DNA of 64,000 bases, from the NCBI GenBank assembly GCA_039191605.1, contig JBCCXL010000012.1:124001-188000 (forward strand). The letters are read 5' to 3'. Source of the stretch: JBCCXL01 sp039191605 (GTDB lineage Bacteria; Acidobacteriota; Thermoanaerobaculia; Multivoradales; JAHZIX01). The notes below the pieces were generated by a model. That model was not told where the DNA came from, searched no databases, and saw nothing but the letters and a program-made list of their open reading frames with translations. This document shows, piece by piece, positions 1-7,729 of the stretch (the first letter of the stretch is position 1; each line of letters starts with the position of its first letter). The position numbers and the translations under genes were made by a program.

Positions 1-2
1 CG

Positions 3-272
3 GCGGGCCTGCTGTCCTCCCTAGGGGAGGGCTCTCGCTGGGTGCGCGCCACCGCTGCCGCGGCTTTGCTCTCCGGTTTGGTAGTCGGCGCCAGTCTCGG
101 CTGGTGGATGCAGCCGAGGGTCGATCCTGGGGCGGCGACGGAAGACCCTCAGCTGGTGGTGGATGAAGGCCTCGATCTCTTCTTCGAGGAGAGCTTGGCG
201 GACCATTATTGGAACGCGCTGCTGACGGAGGGGAGCGAGATGGCCTCCTCCGACGGGGGCGGATGGTCATGA
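3..272 (+). CDS. C-terminal part of a small membrane-anchored protein (partial)
   Basis: The frame is open to the left edge, so this is the end of a gene whose start lies outside the window. About 89 residues are visible. A hydrophobic stretch rich in Ala/Leu/Val/Gly at about residues 17-33 ends in a Trp pair and looks like one membrane segment. An acidic 45-residue tail follows. Its stop overlaps the start of the next gene (ATGA at 269-272), so the two are probably translated together. Short single-pass proteins before a Spy/CpxP-like protein are often anti-sigma factors or their relatives. The zinc-binding N-terminus that would show this is not in view, so that role is only an inference. 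Confidence 0.6.
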   Translation, partial: AGLLSSLGEGSRWVRATAAAALLSGLVVGASLGWWMQPRVDPGAATEDPQLVVDEGLDLFFEESLADHYWNALLTEGSEMASSDGGGWS

Positions 273-940
273 CCCAGGTCGTCGCCGGGCGCTGGGCTCT
301 GGTTCTCTTGCTGCTGCTCTCCCTCGGGGTGAATATCGGAGTGCTGGCGACGCTAGCGCTGCGTCCACCGAGCGACGTGCCGAGCGACGGGGCGATCTCC
401 AAGACTGTCGCAGAACTGGAGGAAGAGCAGAGGGCGGAGCGCGAAGACGGCGAGTCCGGCGTCTCGGCGAGGGGTCGTTCCGAGAATCCTCGGGGCCGAG
501 GGGGACCCCCACCTTGGGGAGATCCCGGAGAGATGGAGGGCCCGATTCGCATGCTCGAGCGGCTGATGGATACCCTGCAGCTAGAGGGGGAGGATCGGGA
601 ACGCTTCGCCGCCATTCAGCGGGAGATGTTCACCGCCCTCTCCGAGAACCGGCGACGGGCTCGGGAGCTGGAGGCAGCGCTGAGGGCAGAGGTTTCCGCG
701 GCGGAGCCCGATACCCAGCGGCTGGAGGAGATCGTCGATCAGATGGCGCTCAACTTCGGCGAGCGCAACCGCACCTTGGTGAAGGGCGTGCTCGCCAGTC
801 GCGAGATTCTGAACGAAGAGCAGCAGCGGAAATACGGCCGTTTCCTCTCCTTCCTCAACCGTGGACCGGAGGGTCGCGGGGGGATGGAGCGCAGAGGAGA
901 TCGGCGCGGTAGCTATCCTCGCCAGCGCTATTCTTTTTAG
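269..940 (+). CDS. Periplasmic Spy/CpxP-like (heavy-metal sensor/chaperone type) protein
   Basis: A 223-residue protein. I chose the ATG at 269 because it overlaps the previous stop as ATGA and follows a purine-rich ribosome site; an in-frame ATG at 263 is also possible. An N-terminal hydrophobic segment (about residues 8-28) is a signal anchor. A charged, Gly/Arg-rich linker follows, then an all-helical domain with MDTLQLEGEDRERFAAI-like text, a form of the LTxxQ motif of the Spy/CpxP/CnrR families. These periplasmic helical-hairpin proteins bind metals or unfolded proteins and often feed an envelope-stress sigma system. The tail is Arg/Gly-rich. The family call rests on the helical pattern and the motif only. 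Confidence 0.6.
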   Translation: MTQVVAGRWALVLLLLLSLGVNIGVLATLALRPPSDVPSDGAISKTVAELEEEQRAEREDGESGVSARGRSENPRGRGGPPPWGDPGEMEGPIRMLERLMDTLQLEGEDRERFAAIQREMFTALSENRRRARELEAALRAEVSAAEPDTQRLEEIVDQMALNFGERNRTLVKGVLASREILNEEQQRKYGRFLSFLNRGPEGRGGMERRGDRRGSYPRQRYSF

Positions 941-1021
941 GCTGCTCTTCCAGAGTTCTGGCTTCTAGGGCTCTGGCTTTCTGGGGCCTTACCGCGGGGA
1001 GTGGACCGCAGACGATCGGGC

Positions 1022-1051
1022 AAAAAAAGGGACCCCGATCGCTCAGGGTCC
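1022..1051 (-). terminator. Intrinsic terminator read on the minus strand
   Basis: Six-base-pair inverted repeat GGACCC/GGGTCC (1030-1035 with 1046-1051) next to seven A residues at 1022-1028. On the minus strand this reads as a hairpin followed by a T run. No minus-strand gene feeds it. Confidence 0.5.
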
Positions 1052-1295
1052 GGAGGAGGGAGAGAGAGGAAGGTTCCTCGATGTCTCTCTGCTTGGAGGT
1101 ACGCCGTCCTGGGGGCAAGGTTCGGTGATTGGACGCTGGGCGGCAAAACTTTACATTTGTCAACGGCACCTGTTGTGGGCGACTCCGTCTGCAGCGGTCC
1201 CTCTTGTCAGCGGCTTCTGCTGATCGGTGAGAGGCGGAGCTGCCGCTGCACGGAAGGGAAGCGGAAGCGAAGGAGAGCTCAGCTTCGGTAGGCCC

Positions 1296-1325
1296 AAAAA
1301 AGAAGCGGCCCCGCGGGGCGGGGCC
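1296..1325 (-). terminator. Intrinsic terminator read on the minus strand
   Basis: Perfect 7-bp GC stem (1307-1313 with 1319-1325, loop of five). On the minus strand a short linker and then six T residues follow (A tract at 1296-1301). Again no minus-strand gene lies upstream. The whole spacer 941-1605 holds no convincing coding region, only this hairpin, the one at 1022-1051 and the inverted repeat at 1502-1523. Confidence 0.5.
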
Positions 1326-1501
1326 GGGAGAAGGAGAAGCTGAGGAGACTGTCCCGTTGGTTTGTCTCTCTGGCTATTGATACTTACGGGCTTCGGTAGA
1401 AGAGTGTTTAGGGTGCATTGGCATATTTCTCCCAATTTTCTTCCGCAGACCGCCGTTGTCTTGCCGTCGTCGCCGCCCTTCCTGCGAACTCTTCTGGATC
1501 C

Positions 1502-1523
1502 TGGAGTCCAGTATATGACTCCA
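1502..1523. promoter_or_regulatory. Perfect inverted repeat, candidate operator
   Basis: TGGAGTC, eight bases, GACTCCA: a perfect 7-bp inverted repeat about 80 bp upstream of the XRE regulator start at 1606. It is the right size and place for a dimeric HTH protein, possibly that regulator itself. The binding partner is inferred only from position. Confidence 0.4.
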
Positions 1524-1605
1524 AGTATTAATGCTCAGTATTGACCGATTGCAGGAGGAACTTTCTTATTGACATCATGATGCTTCGTACAAGGGGACAC
1601 TTATC

Positions 1606-2034
1606 GTGGCATCTACCATCCAGCGCGGCGCGTCTGAGCTCGCCGATTCTCCGCCGTCTTCCGATCCATTCGAGCAGCTTGGCGCTGCGTTGAGGATCTT
1701 GCGGCTTCGCCAAGGCTTGTCGCAAACTTCATTGGCTCAACGCTGTGGTTTGACGCCGCCGATGATCAGCAACTACGAGCGCGGGGCAAACGTTCCTTCG
1801 GTTCATTCCCTCGGCCGCCTGCTGGACGCCATGGCGATCGATCTCTACGAGCTGGCGGATGCTCTGTCGACGGTCCAGGGTCGAACGCCGCGGGCCGTGG
1901 GCGGCCCTCGGGCGGATCAGCTGGAGAACGTCGTGATGCATTATTTGAAGGAATTTCAGGGTAAGCCGCGCCGCCGCCGAGCCTTGGTTCGAGCCTTGGC
2001 GGTGCTCGCCGAAGCGCTGCAGACCGCGGAGTGA
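1606..2034 (+). CDS. XRE-family helix-turn-helix transcriptional regulator
   Basis: A 142-residue protein with a GTG start. Residues about 24-80 form a Cro/C1-type HTH: an 'LRILRLRQGLSQTSLAQRCGLTPPMISNYERG' pattern (in parts: LRQGLSQ, SLAQRCGLT, ISNYERG) with the usual S-x-YERG recognition-helix end. The C-terminal 60 residues are helical and basic and have no clear ligand domain. It is a clear paralogue of the protein at 2341-2763: both carry the HTH, then 'DLYELADAL' or 'DLYDFADAL', then a helical tail. The lack of a phage or toxin partner argues against a toxin-antitoxin or prophage repressor. It probably binds DNA as a dimer; its target is unknown. Confidence 0.85.
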   Translation: MASTIQRGASELADSPPSSDPFEQLGAALRILRLRQGLSQTSLAQRCGLTPPMISNYERGANVPSVHSLGRLLDAMAIDLYELADALSTVQGRTPRAVGGPRADQLENVVMHYLKEFQGKPRRRRALVRALAVLAEALQTAE

Positions 2035-2152
2035 GAAGCGGTCCCGTCGGCCAAAGTTCGCTGCTTTTCTTTGCCCATAGACTTGTCGTAAAGTGCGAGG
2101 GCTGTCTCTTCATCATTGGAATCAATTCGCTGCCAGCAGTCCAGAATAGCGG

Positions 2153-2197
2153 ACGGTGTCCCTGACAACGGTGTCTCTGACCTTGGTGGGACACCGT
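2153..2197. repeat. Tandem 15-bp repeat plus inverted copy, candidate operator
   Basis: Two copies of ACGGTGTCYCTGAC, 15 bp apart (from 2153 and 2168, one mismatch). A reversed copy GGACACCGT at 2189-2197 pairs with 2153-2161. The array sits in the 306-bp spacer between the two XRE genes, about 145 bp before the second start. Nothing else is recognisable in that spacer. Confidence 0.4.
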
Positions 2198-2340
2198 TCC
2201 AGCGATGCCTGTTGGAGCTGGTGGCCATCAGTCCGCCGCAGGTGACGGGATCCCCGGCTTCGACGTTGAGCCCGACGCCGACCAGCGTAATCGTGCGACG
2301 GGTTTGATCCATCTTCTCTCGGCAGGCTAGGACTCCCCCC

Positions 2341-2763
2341 ATGGAAGTCAAGAATGATGCTGAGGGCTTTGGCCCCTTCGAGTCTCTCGGTCGCGCTCTG
2401 CGCCGATTGCGAGTTGAGCGAGGCATCAGTCAGACCGAGCTGGCAGGATCTACGGGTCTGACCTCGTCGATGCTCAGCAAATACGAGCATGGCCACAGTG
2501 AGCCCACCCTGCAGACTTTGGGGAAGATTCTCGGTGGACTGAGGGTCGATCTCTACGATTTTGCCGACGCTCTGCAGATTGCCCAGGGCCGGGTTCGGCA
2601 CCTGCCGCCGGTGCGCCCCTCGGAGATCGGCAGCGAGGCCCTGGAATGCTTCCGTCTCTTCGAGAGTGAACCAGAGAAGGGGGAAGCTCTGCTGCAGGTG
2701 GTGCGCCTGGTGAGTGAGGCGATTCAGCCCGAGATGCGGAGGCGTCGCGAGGTGAAGGAGTAG
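2341..2763 (+). CDS. XRE-family helix-turn-helix regulator, paralogue of the preceding gene
   Basis: A 140-residue protein with an ATG start. The HTH spans about residues 18-72 (RGISQTEL, GLTSSMLSKYEHG). It shares its layout with the regulator at 1606-2034, including the post-HTH 'VDLYDFADALQIAQGR' element, which matches 'IDLYELADALSTVQGR' in the first. The two are therefore tandem duplicates. The recognition helices differ (MISNYERG versus MLSKYEHG), which suggests related but distinct operators. The gene converges on the helicase gene, with three bases between the stops. Confidence 0.85.
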   Translation: MEVKNDAEGFGPFESLGRALRRLRVERGISQTELAGSTGLTSSMLSKYEHGHSEPTLQTLGKILGGLRVDLYDFADALQIAQGRVRHLPPVRPSEIGSEALECFRLFESEPEKGEALLQVVRLVSEAIQPEMRRRREVKE

Positions 2764-2766
2764 TCC

Positions 2767-5325
2767 TCACCCCTCGCCGGTGGCCTCGCTGGCGCCCTCG
2801 CTGCTGGCCCCGCTGCCGCCTTCATTGCCCTTGCTGGCGGCAGGATCATGAGCTTCACCGAGGGCTTCTGGCGGGGATTCCTCGGTGATCCAGGAGGCGG
2901 AGCGAAAGAATTCTTCCGCCGCCGTGGAGGGCTCCGCCACCAGACCCCGGGGGCCTCGCTCCGGCAACCAATCCCCCGGCAGATGCTGGCGGTACGGTGA
3001 GCGCAGGAAGCGTTTATCGAAGAGGGCGATCACTCCGGTGTCATCCGGGGAGCGCAGCAACCGCCCCGCCGCCTGGACTACCCGGGTCATGCCCGGAACG
3101 ACGAAGGCGTATTCGAATCCCTTGTCGAAGCGCTCGTCGTAATAGCGCTTCAGCAGCTCTTGGTCGAGGCTCACCGCCGGCAGGCAGGGACCGACCACCG
3201 CCACCGCCTTGAGCATCTCTCCGGGGTAGTCCACGCCCTCGGCGAAGACGCCTCCAGCGACGGCCAGCACCAGCACATCTCCCTCGAGGGCGTTGCGCAG
3301 GGTGTCGAGAATCTCCTGTCGCTCCTGCTCCCCGTCGGCCCGCCGCTGGATCAGGATCCGCTTGCTGTGGACCGGCATCTGCTCCACGACCTCGGTGAGG
3401 AAGCGGTAGCTGGGAAAGAGGGCGAGGCAATTTCCCGGAACCGCCTCGCTGAAGGCGGCGAGTCGGCGGGCGATGACCGGGTAGTTCTCGCTTCGCTGTC
3501 GGTAGGTGGTGGCGACCTGGGCGTCGATCACCACTCGGCGGTGGGTGGCGGGGAAAGGGTTGGGAATCTCCACCGCGGCGGTGCGGCCAGCCTCGAAGCC
3601 CAGCAGGTCACGGTAGAACTCCGGAGGAGAGAGCGTCGCCGACAGCCCGATGGCGCAATGTACCTTGGAGAGGATCTTGTTCAAGAAGCGGCTGGGGTCT
3701 TTGCACAGGATCTTGAGGGCGGCTCCCGCCGGCTGGCCCGGCCGGGCATAGGTACGGCGCTCGAGGCAGTGGGAGAAGGCGTCTCCCGAGCCCAGCACTA
3801 AGCCCTGGAGTAGCTTGAGAAAAGAGAAGTAGAGATCGACGAAGGGGTCCTCGGCGCTGAAGCTGCGGGTGTCTCGCTGATGCTCCAGATACTCCACGAA
3901 AGCGCGGTCGAAGCGCGGGCGCAGCTTCCAGAGGGCGGATTCCGGGAGCTGTCCCTCGATCGCTTCGTGGTCCGCCGGCCATCCCTCGAGGGCCTCTTCG
4001 ACGCTGCTCTCGATCAAACGGGCGAGCTGCAGGCACAGGGATTCCATCTCGAAGTGCAGGGGCTCTCCACCGAGGCGCAGAGCCAGGGCGGCGCGGCGGG
4101 CGGTCTCGGCGGCGAGCTGGGGGCTGTAGTAATCGCGGCCTCGGCCGACCAGGTTGTGGATTTCGTCGATCACCAAAACCACGTCGCTGAGGTCCGCCGG
4201 CTCGGCGAATTCCGTCAGCTGCACCCAGGGGGCGAAGACATAGTTGTAGTCGCAGATCAGCACCTGGGTTTCCCGGGCGAGCTCCAGGGAGACCTCGAAG
4301 GGGCAGACTTCCGCCTCTCGGGAGTGGAAAAAGACCGCGTCCGGCTCCAGAGTGGTGTAGCTGCTGAGCAGCTCTTCGATCACGCCGCTGTTGTGCAGCT
4401 TGGCGTAATAGTCCTTGGCGTAGGGGCAGTAGTCCTCGTGGCAGATCAGCTGATCGTTGGCGCACATCCTCGACTTCGCCCGCAGCCTCAGGGAATGGAA
4501 GGCGGCGAATTGATTGAGCATCTCCACCACCCGGCCGGCCATCTCCTGCTGCAGGTTCTTGGCGGTGAGCACGAAGAGCCGCTTGTCGTGGGCGAGGCAG
4601 TAGCGCAGCGCGGGATAGAGAGTGGCGATGGTCTTGCCGATTCCGGTGGCGGCCTGGAGCAGGAGATGGTCGCCGTGCTCCAGGGCGGTGCCGGCGGCGG
4701 CGAGGATCTCTTCCTGCCCCGGCCGCAGCTCCGGGAAGGGAAAGGTGAGGTGCTCTGCCGCCTGCTGCCGAGTTTCCCGCGCCGCCTGTCGCTCGATCTG
4801 CTGGTGGATCAGCTGGGAGATCCTGCGCTGCACCGAGAGGATCAGCCCCTTTCCCGGGGGCTCTACCTCCAAGCGCTCGATGGCGTCGCTGCCGATCTCG
4901 ATGAGCACCAGCTCCGGACGCACCTCTTCGCCCCGCACCTCGCTGAGCATCCAGGCGTAGAGCTGCGCCTGCCGCTCGTAGAGCTCCTTGGTGGGGGGCG
5001 GTAGCTGACTTCCGCGGCGCACCGACTTGATCTCTTCGACCACCAGCGAGCCGTCTTTTTCTTTGCGCACCCCGTCTGCCCGGCCGGTGATCTTCACCGT
5101 CCAGCCCTCGTGCTCCAGCTCCACCAGGATCGCCACCTCCCGCTGGTAGCTTCCGTCCCGCTCCAGGGCCTGCTCTTGATAGCGGCTGTGGATCGCCTGC
5201 CCGAGCCACATGCGCTCGAAGCCACCTCGATTGGCGAAGCCCAGGGAGCGCAGCATCCGCGCTTCCAGTAGATCCGTTACCGCCAGGGTCAGGGTCTTCG
5301 TCTCGGGATCCAAGCGCGGCGCCAT
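2767..5325 (-). CDS. DinG/XPD-type Fe-S DNA helicase with N-terminal PD-(D/E)XK nuclease-like domain
   Basis: About 852 residues from the ATG at 5325; the frame stays open further upstream but that part looks noncoding. Residues about 70-100 carry GRADG ... VVEEIKS, the core of a PD-(D/E)XK nuclease fold as in Cas4/RecB-like domains. Walker A (ATGIGKT) lies near residue 228 and the Walker B/DEAH-like box (VIDEIH) near 388. Between them, cysteines in RMCAN, ICHEDYC and CPFE match the four-Cys iron-sulfur cluster of XPD/Rad3/DinG helicases. The C-terminal third is the second helicase domain ('GVFAEGVDYPGE', 'QAAGRLLRS'). It should unwind DNA 5'-3' in repair. The nuclease-helicase fusion resembles archaeal/bacterial DinG-like proteins with nuclease modules. 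Confidence 0.85.
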   Translation of the reverse strand: MAPRLDPETKTLTLAVTDLLEARMLRSLGFANRGGFERMWLGQAIHSRYQEQALERDGSYQREVAILVELEHEGWTVKITGRADGVRKEKDGSLVVEEIKSVRRGSQLPPPTKELYERQAQLYAWMLSEVRGEEVRPELVLIEIGSDAIERLEVEPPGKGLILSVQRRISQLIHQQIERQAARETRQQAAEHLTFPFPELRPGQEEILAAAGTALEHGDHLLLQAATGIGKTIATLYPALRYCLAHDKRLFVLTAKNLQQEMAGRVVEMLNQFAAFHSLRLRAKSRMCANDQLICHEDYCPYAKDYYAKLHNSGVIEELLSSYTTLEPDAVFFHSREAEVCPFEVSLELARETQVLICDYNYVFAPWVQLTEFAEPADLSDVVLVIDEIHNLVGRGRDYYSPQLAAETARRAALALRLGGEPLHFEMESLCLQLARLIESSVEEALEGWPADHEAIEGQLPESALWKLRPRFDRAFVEYLEHQRDTRSFSAEDPFVDLYFSFLKLLQGLVLGSGDAFSHCLERRTYARPGQPAGAALKILCKDPSRFLNKILSKVHCAIGLSATLSPPEFYRDLLGFEAGRTAAVEIPNPFPATHRRVVIDAQVATTYRQRSENYPVIARRLAAFSEAVPGNCLALFPSYRFLTEVVEQMPVHSKRILIQRRADGEQERQEILDTLRNALEGDVLVLAVAGGVFAEGVDYPGEMLKAVAVVGPCLPAVSLDQELLKRYYDERFDKGFEYAFVVPGMTRVVQAAGRLLRSPDDTGVIALFDKRFLRSPYRQHLPGDWLPERGPRGLVAEPSTAAEEFFRSASWITEESPPEALGEAHDPAASKGNEGGSGASSEGASEATGEG

Positions 5326-5419
5326 AGGCGGGAGTATATGAGGTTGGGGGAGGGCGAGATCCGAGGATGGGTTAAATCGAGACGAGGGGCGAGAGCGCAC
5401 AGCACGCTATGCTTTCTAG

Positions 5420-6253
5420 ATGAGCGTTTGGAGTCTGGGCGCGGATGGAATCGCCGCAGAAGAGCCGCCGGTGAAGCTTCAGCAGATCCGCTCGATGGAG
5501 TCTCTGGAGAGGCTGATGGAATGGCTGTGGGGCAAAGACGTCCACAGCGCTGCGCCGCGGGTGCTGCACGTCGTGGCGGCGCTGCCCTGGCAGGGGGAGC
5601 TGAGGGCATTGCGCATCGAGGAGCGGACGCCGCGGAGCGAGTTCGACGCCCTGGCGCTGAGCGTCGCCCGGGCTCGGGCGGACGCCATCGTGACCACCGG
5701 GCGTATTTTGCGGGAGGAGCCGCGGCTGCGCCACGAGGCCGTCGTGGCGCCTCGGCTCGCGGAGCTGCTCGCCGGCTGGCGGCGGCGTGGGGGGCGAGAG
5801 GCTTTCCCCATTTCCCTGATCCTCACCTCCGGTCGAGGCATCGACCTCGACCACCCGCTCTTTGCCGCCCCGGGGCGTCCGGTGCTCTTCACCTCCCACC
5901 AGGGGGTGGATCGGTTGCGCCAGTCCGGCTGGCGTTCGGGAGGGCTCATTCAGGCCGTGGGAGTGGAGAGGCCGTCGTTGCGCCAGGCCCTGGACTGGCT
6001 GCGCAGCGAGGCGGGGGCCGCCACCGTCAGCGTCGAAGCGGGGCCCTCCACCGCGGCGCAGCTCTACACTGAGCCGGCGGCGGTGGAGGAATTGATGCTG
6101 AGCGTCTATCGGGGCGAGGTGGAGGAGGATCTCGTTGGTCCTCCGCTGCCGAGCTGGCAGGTCCTGACCTCGAGCCTGCCACGGGAGATCAGCCGTCGTA
6201 CGGTGGCCGAAGCATCCGGTCACTGGACGCTGCTGCGGCGGTCAGGCTCCTGA
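5420..6253 (+). CDS. RibD C-terminal (dihydrofolate-reductase-like) domain protein
   Basis: A 277-residue protein made mostly of one RibD_C/DHFR-like reductase domain. 'DALALSVARARADAIVTTGRILREEP' (in parts: SVARARADAIVTTG, RILREEP) is the characteristic NADPH-fold start, and VSVEAGPSTAAQLY matches the RibD_C 'EGG..l...' strand. The deaminase half of true RibD is absent. In riboflavin synthesis this domain reduces the ribosylamino-pyrimidine; stand-alone copies may act on other substrates. RibBA lies 51 kb away in this window. The gene is divergent from the helicase gene with a 95-bp spacer. No strong ribosome site is visible, so the start is uncertain. Confidence 0.7.
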   Translation: MSVWSLGADGIAAEEPPVKLQQIRSMESLERLMEWLWGKDVHSAAPRVLHVVAALPWQGELRALRIEERTPRSEFDALALSVARARADAIVTTGRILREEPRLRHEAVVAPRLAELLAGWRRRGGREAFPISLILTSGRGIDLDHPLFAAPGRPVLFTSHQGVDRLRQSGWRSGGLIQAVGVERPSLRQALDWLRSEAGAATVSVEAGPSTAAQLYTEPAAVEELMLSVYRGEVEEDLVGPPLPSWQVLTSSLPREISRRTVAEASGHWTLLRRSGS

Positions 6254-6348
6254 GACCGCGGGCCTCAGCTTGGGATTCATCGCGAACTCTATCGCGAGGT
6301 GGGGAGTCGCTCCCGGAGCGAGCTCGGGAGACCTGAAGGATTGGGGGG

Positions 6349-6807
6349 TCAATCCTCGAGGATCTTCGGCCACTCTTCGTTGGCCCTGGAGATGAAGGAC
6401 AGGAAGTCCTCCTCCCACTGAGTCTGGATCTTCTGGTTGTAGTTCAGGTAGAGCTTGCCGTCGACGATCTTCCAGGACTCCGGATCGATGCCCGCGGTTT
6501 GGCCCTTGGCGACGGCGAAGGCGCAATAGCCACCGTATTGGGGAGCGTAGCGCTCGGGATCCGCGTCGAAGGCGTTGCGGTGAGCGGCGGAGGTGAAGCG
6601 CCAGATGGCGCCGTTCCAGGTGGTGGTGAAGTCCTTGCTTCCCTTGGCGGGCTTGCCCTCTTCGAAATAGGACACCGGGTCGTAGCCCTTGATGGCGGTA
6701 TTGCCGAACAGGCCGGTGTTGACGGGATCGGCGGCGAGGGCGAAGGAGGTCACGGCGGCGAGGCCGATGAGAACGGTCAGCACGGTAATTACGCGGAGCA
6801 GGATCAT
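6349..6807 (-). CDS. Secreted YHS-domain protein
   Basis: A 152-residue protein. A signal peptide (hydrophobic residues 5-22, likely cleavage after ALA-A) is followed by a YHS domain: 'IKGYDPVSYFEEGKPAKG' near residue 40, then 'FTSAAHRNAFDADPERYAPQYGGYCAFAVAKG' (in parts: AAHRNAF, PERYAPQYGGYC). YHS domains are small, often metal-associated modules; secreted ones like this have no settled function. It is a clear duplicate of the gene at 6940-7398 and lies on the same strand with a 132-bp gap. Confidence 0.8.
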   Translation of the reverse strand: MILLRVITVLTVLIGLAAVTSFALAADPVNTGLFGNTAIKGYDPVSYFEEGKPAKGSKDFTTTWNGAIWRFTSAAHRNAFDADPERYAPQYGGYCAFAVAKGQTAGIDPESWKIVDGKLYLNYNQKIQTQWEEDFLSFISRANEEWPKILED

Positions 6808-6939
6808 GGCGGAATCCTTGTCGTTGAGGATGAAATCAATGGGGGAGAAAGGAAAACGCTTTGATAGAGCCTGGATTCAGGCTCTGGTCTTCTATCCGAG
6901 CCTTGATGCCCGGAGTGCTCGGCTGAGCACGGCGGCGGC

Positions 6940-7398
6940 TCAGTTGGCCGCCAGCAGCTTCGGCCAGTTCTCGTCTGCCTTGGCGACGTGGCCGGGAACG
7001 TCACGGCGCCACTTCTTGCGCACGCCGAGACTGTAGTTGAGGTAGAGCTTGCCGTCGGCGATGGTCCAGGCTACGGGATCGACGGAAGCGGTCTTTCCCT
7101 TGGCGACGGCGTAGGCGCAGTACCCGCCGTATTGGGGAGCGAAGCGCTCCGGATTGGCGGCGAAGGCGTCGCGATGCTCGGCGGAGAGGAAGCGCCAGGT
7201 GACGCCTGCCCACTCCAGGCTGAACTTTTGCTGTCCTTCGACAGCCCGCTCCTGTTCGAAATAAGCCACCGCGTCGTAGCCCTGAAGAGCCAGTCCGGAG
7301 CGGCTGGCGTTGACCGGCTCGAGAGCCTGCGACGGGATCACCGAGATCGCGACGAGAAGGAGCGAGGTGAGGAGTGAGAGTTGGAGGCTGCGGAGCAT
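6940..7398 (-). CDS. Secreted YHS-domain protein, paralogue of the neighbouring gene
   Basis: Also 152 residues, with the same plan: signal peptide (residues 5-25, cleavage near SQA-L), 'LQGYDAVAYFEQERAVEG', then 'AEHRDAF', 'PERFAPQYGGYCAYAVAKGK' and 'DGKLYLNY'. It shares the conserved core and the C-terminal 'ENWPKLL' with its neighbour ('EEWPKIL'), so the pair is a tandem duplication. The conserved single Cys in YGGYC and the DGKLYLNYN/S element are kept in both. Two copies may mean a dimer of unlike subunits or a dosage effect; nothing nearby reveals a substrate. Confidence 0.8.
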   Translation of the reverse strand: MLRSLQLSLLTSLLLVAISVIPSQALEPVNASRSGLALQGYDAVAYFEQERAVEGQQKFSLEWAGVTWRFLSAEHRDAFAANPERFAPQYGGYCAYAVAKGKTASVDPVAWTIADGKLYLNYSLGVRKKWRRDVPGHVAKADENWPKLLAAN

Positions 7399-7442
7399 GT
7401 TGGTCCTTTGGAGAGTGGGCTCTTCTATGGGGAGTTCACTAT

Positions 7443-7510
7443 GGAGGTTAAGGAGTGGAGGTTAAGGAGTGGAGGTTAAGGAGTGGAGATCAGGAGTGGA
7501 GATCAGGAGC
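7443..7510. repeat. Intergenic tandem repeat, 14-bp unit
   Basis: Three exact copies of GGAGGTTAAGGAGT (from 7443, 7457 and 7471), then two copies of a 13-bp variant GGAGATCAGGAGY. It lies in the 331-bp spacer between divergent genes; I see nothing else in that spacer. Confidence 0.85.
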
Positions 7511-7729
7511 GAACACCAGGAGGCTCGCCGGAGCCAGGGAGGGAGGCAGAGGTGCCGAAGCCCTCGATGTAGTGCTTGCTACGGGAATGAGAGGGAGAGC
7601 GGATTGCCCGGCGGCTACCGGCAGTGTTGAAGCCAGCCGGCTGGCAGAGTAGATGGAGCGCTGTGCTAGGCTGCCGCCACTCCACTCGAAGCTCATCTCT
7701 GGTCGATTCGATTCGCGAGGAATCCAACC

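Noticed and set aside
1606..2763. Prophage repressor pair or toxin-antitoxin module
   Set aside because: No phage, integrase or toxin-like gene lies nearby, and both proteins are complete regulators of similar size.
3608..5209. 533-residue minus-strand frame inside the helicase gene
   Set aside because: Out-of-frame shadow rich in Arg/Ala/Gly. The real frame carries all helicase motifs.
7443..7510. CRISPR array
   Set aside because: Units are 13-14 bp, directly adjacent and without spacers, so this is a simple tandem repeat. The same holds for the other short repeats in the window.
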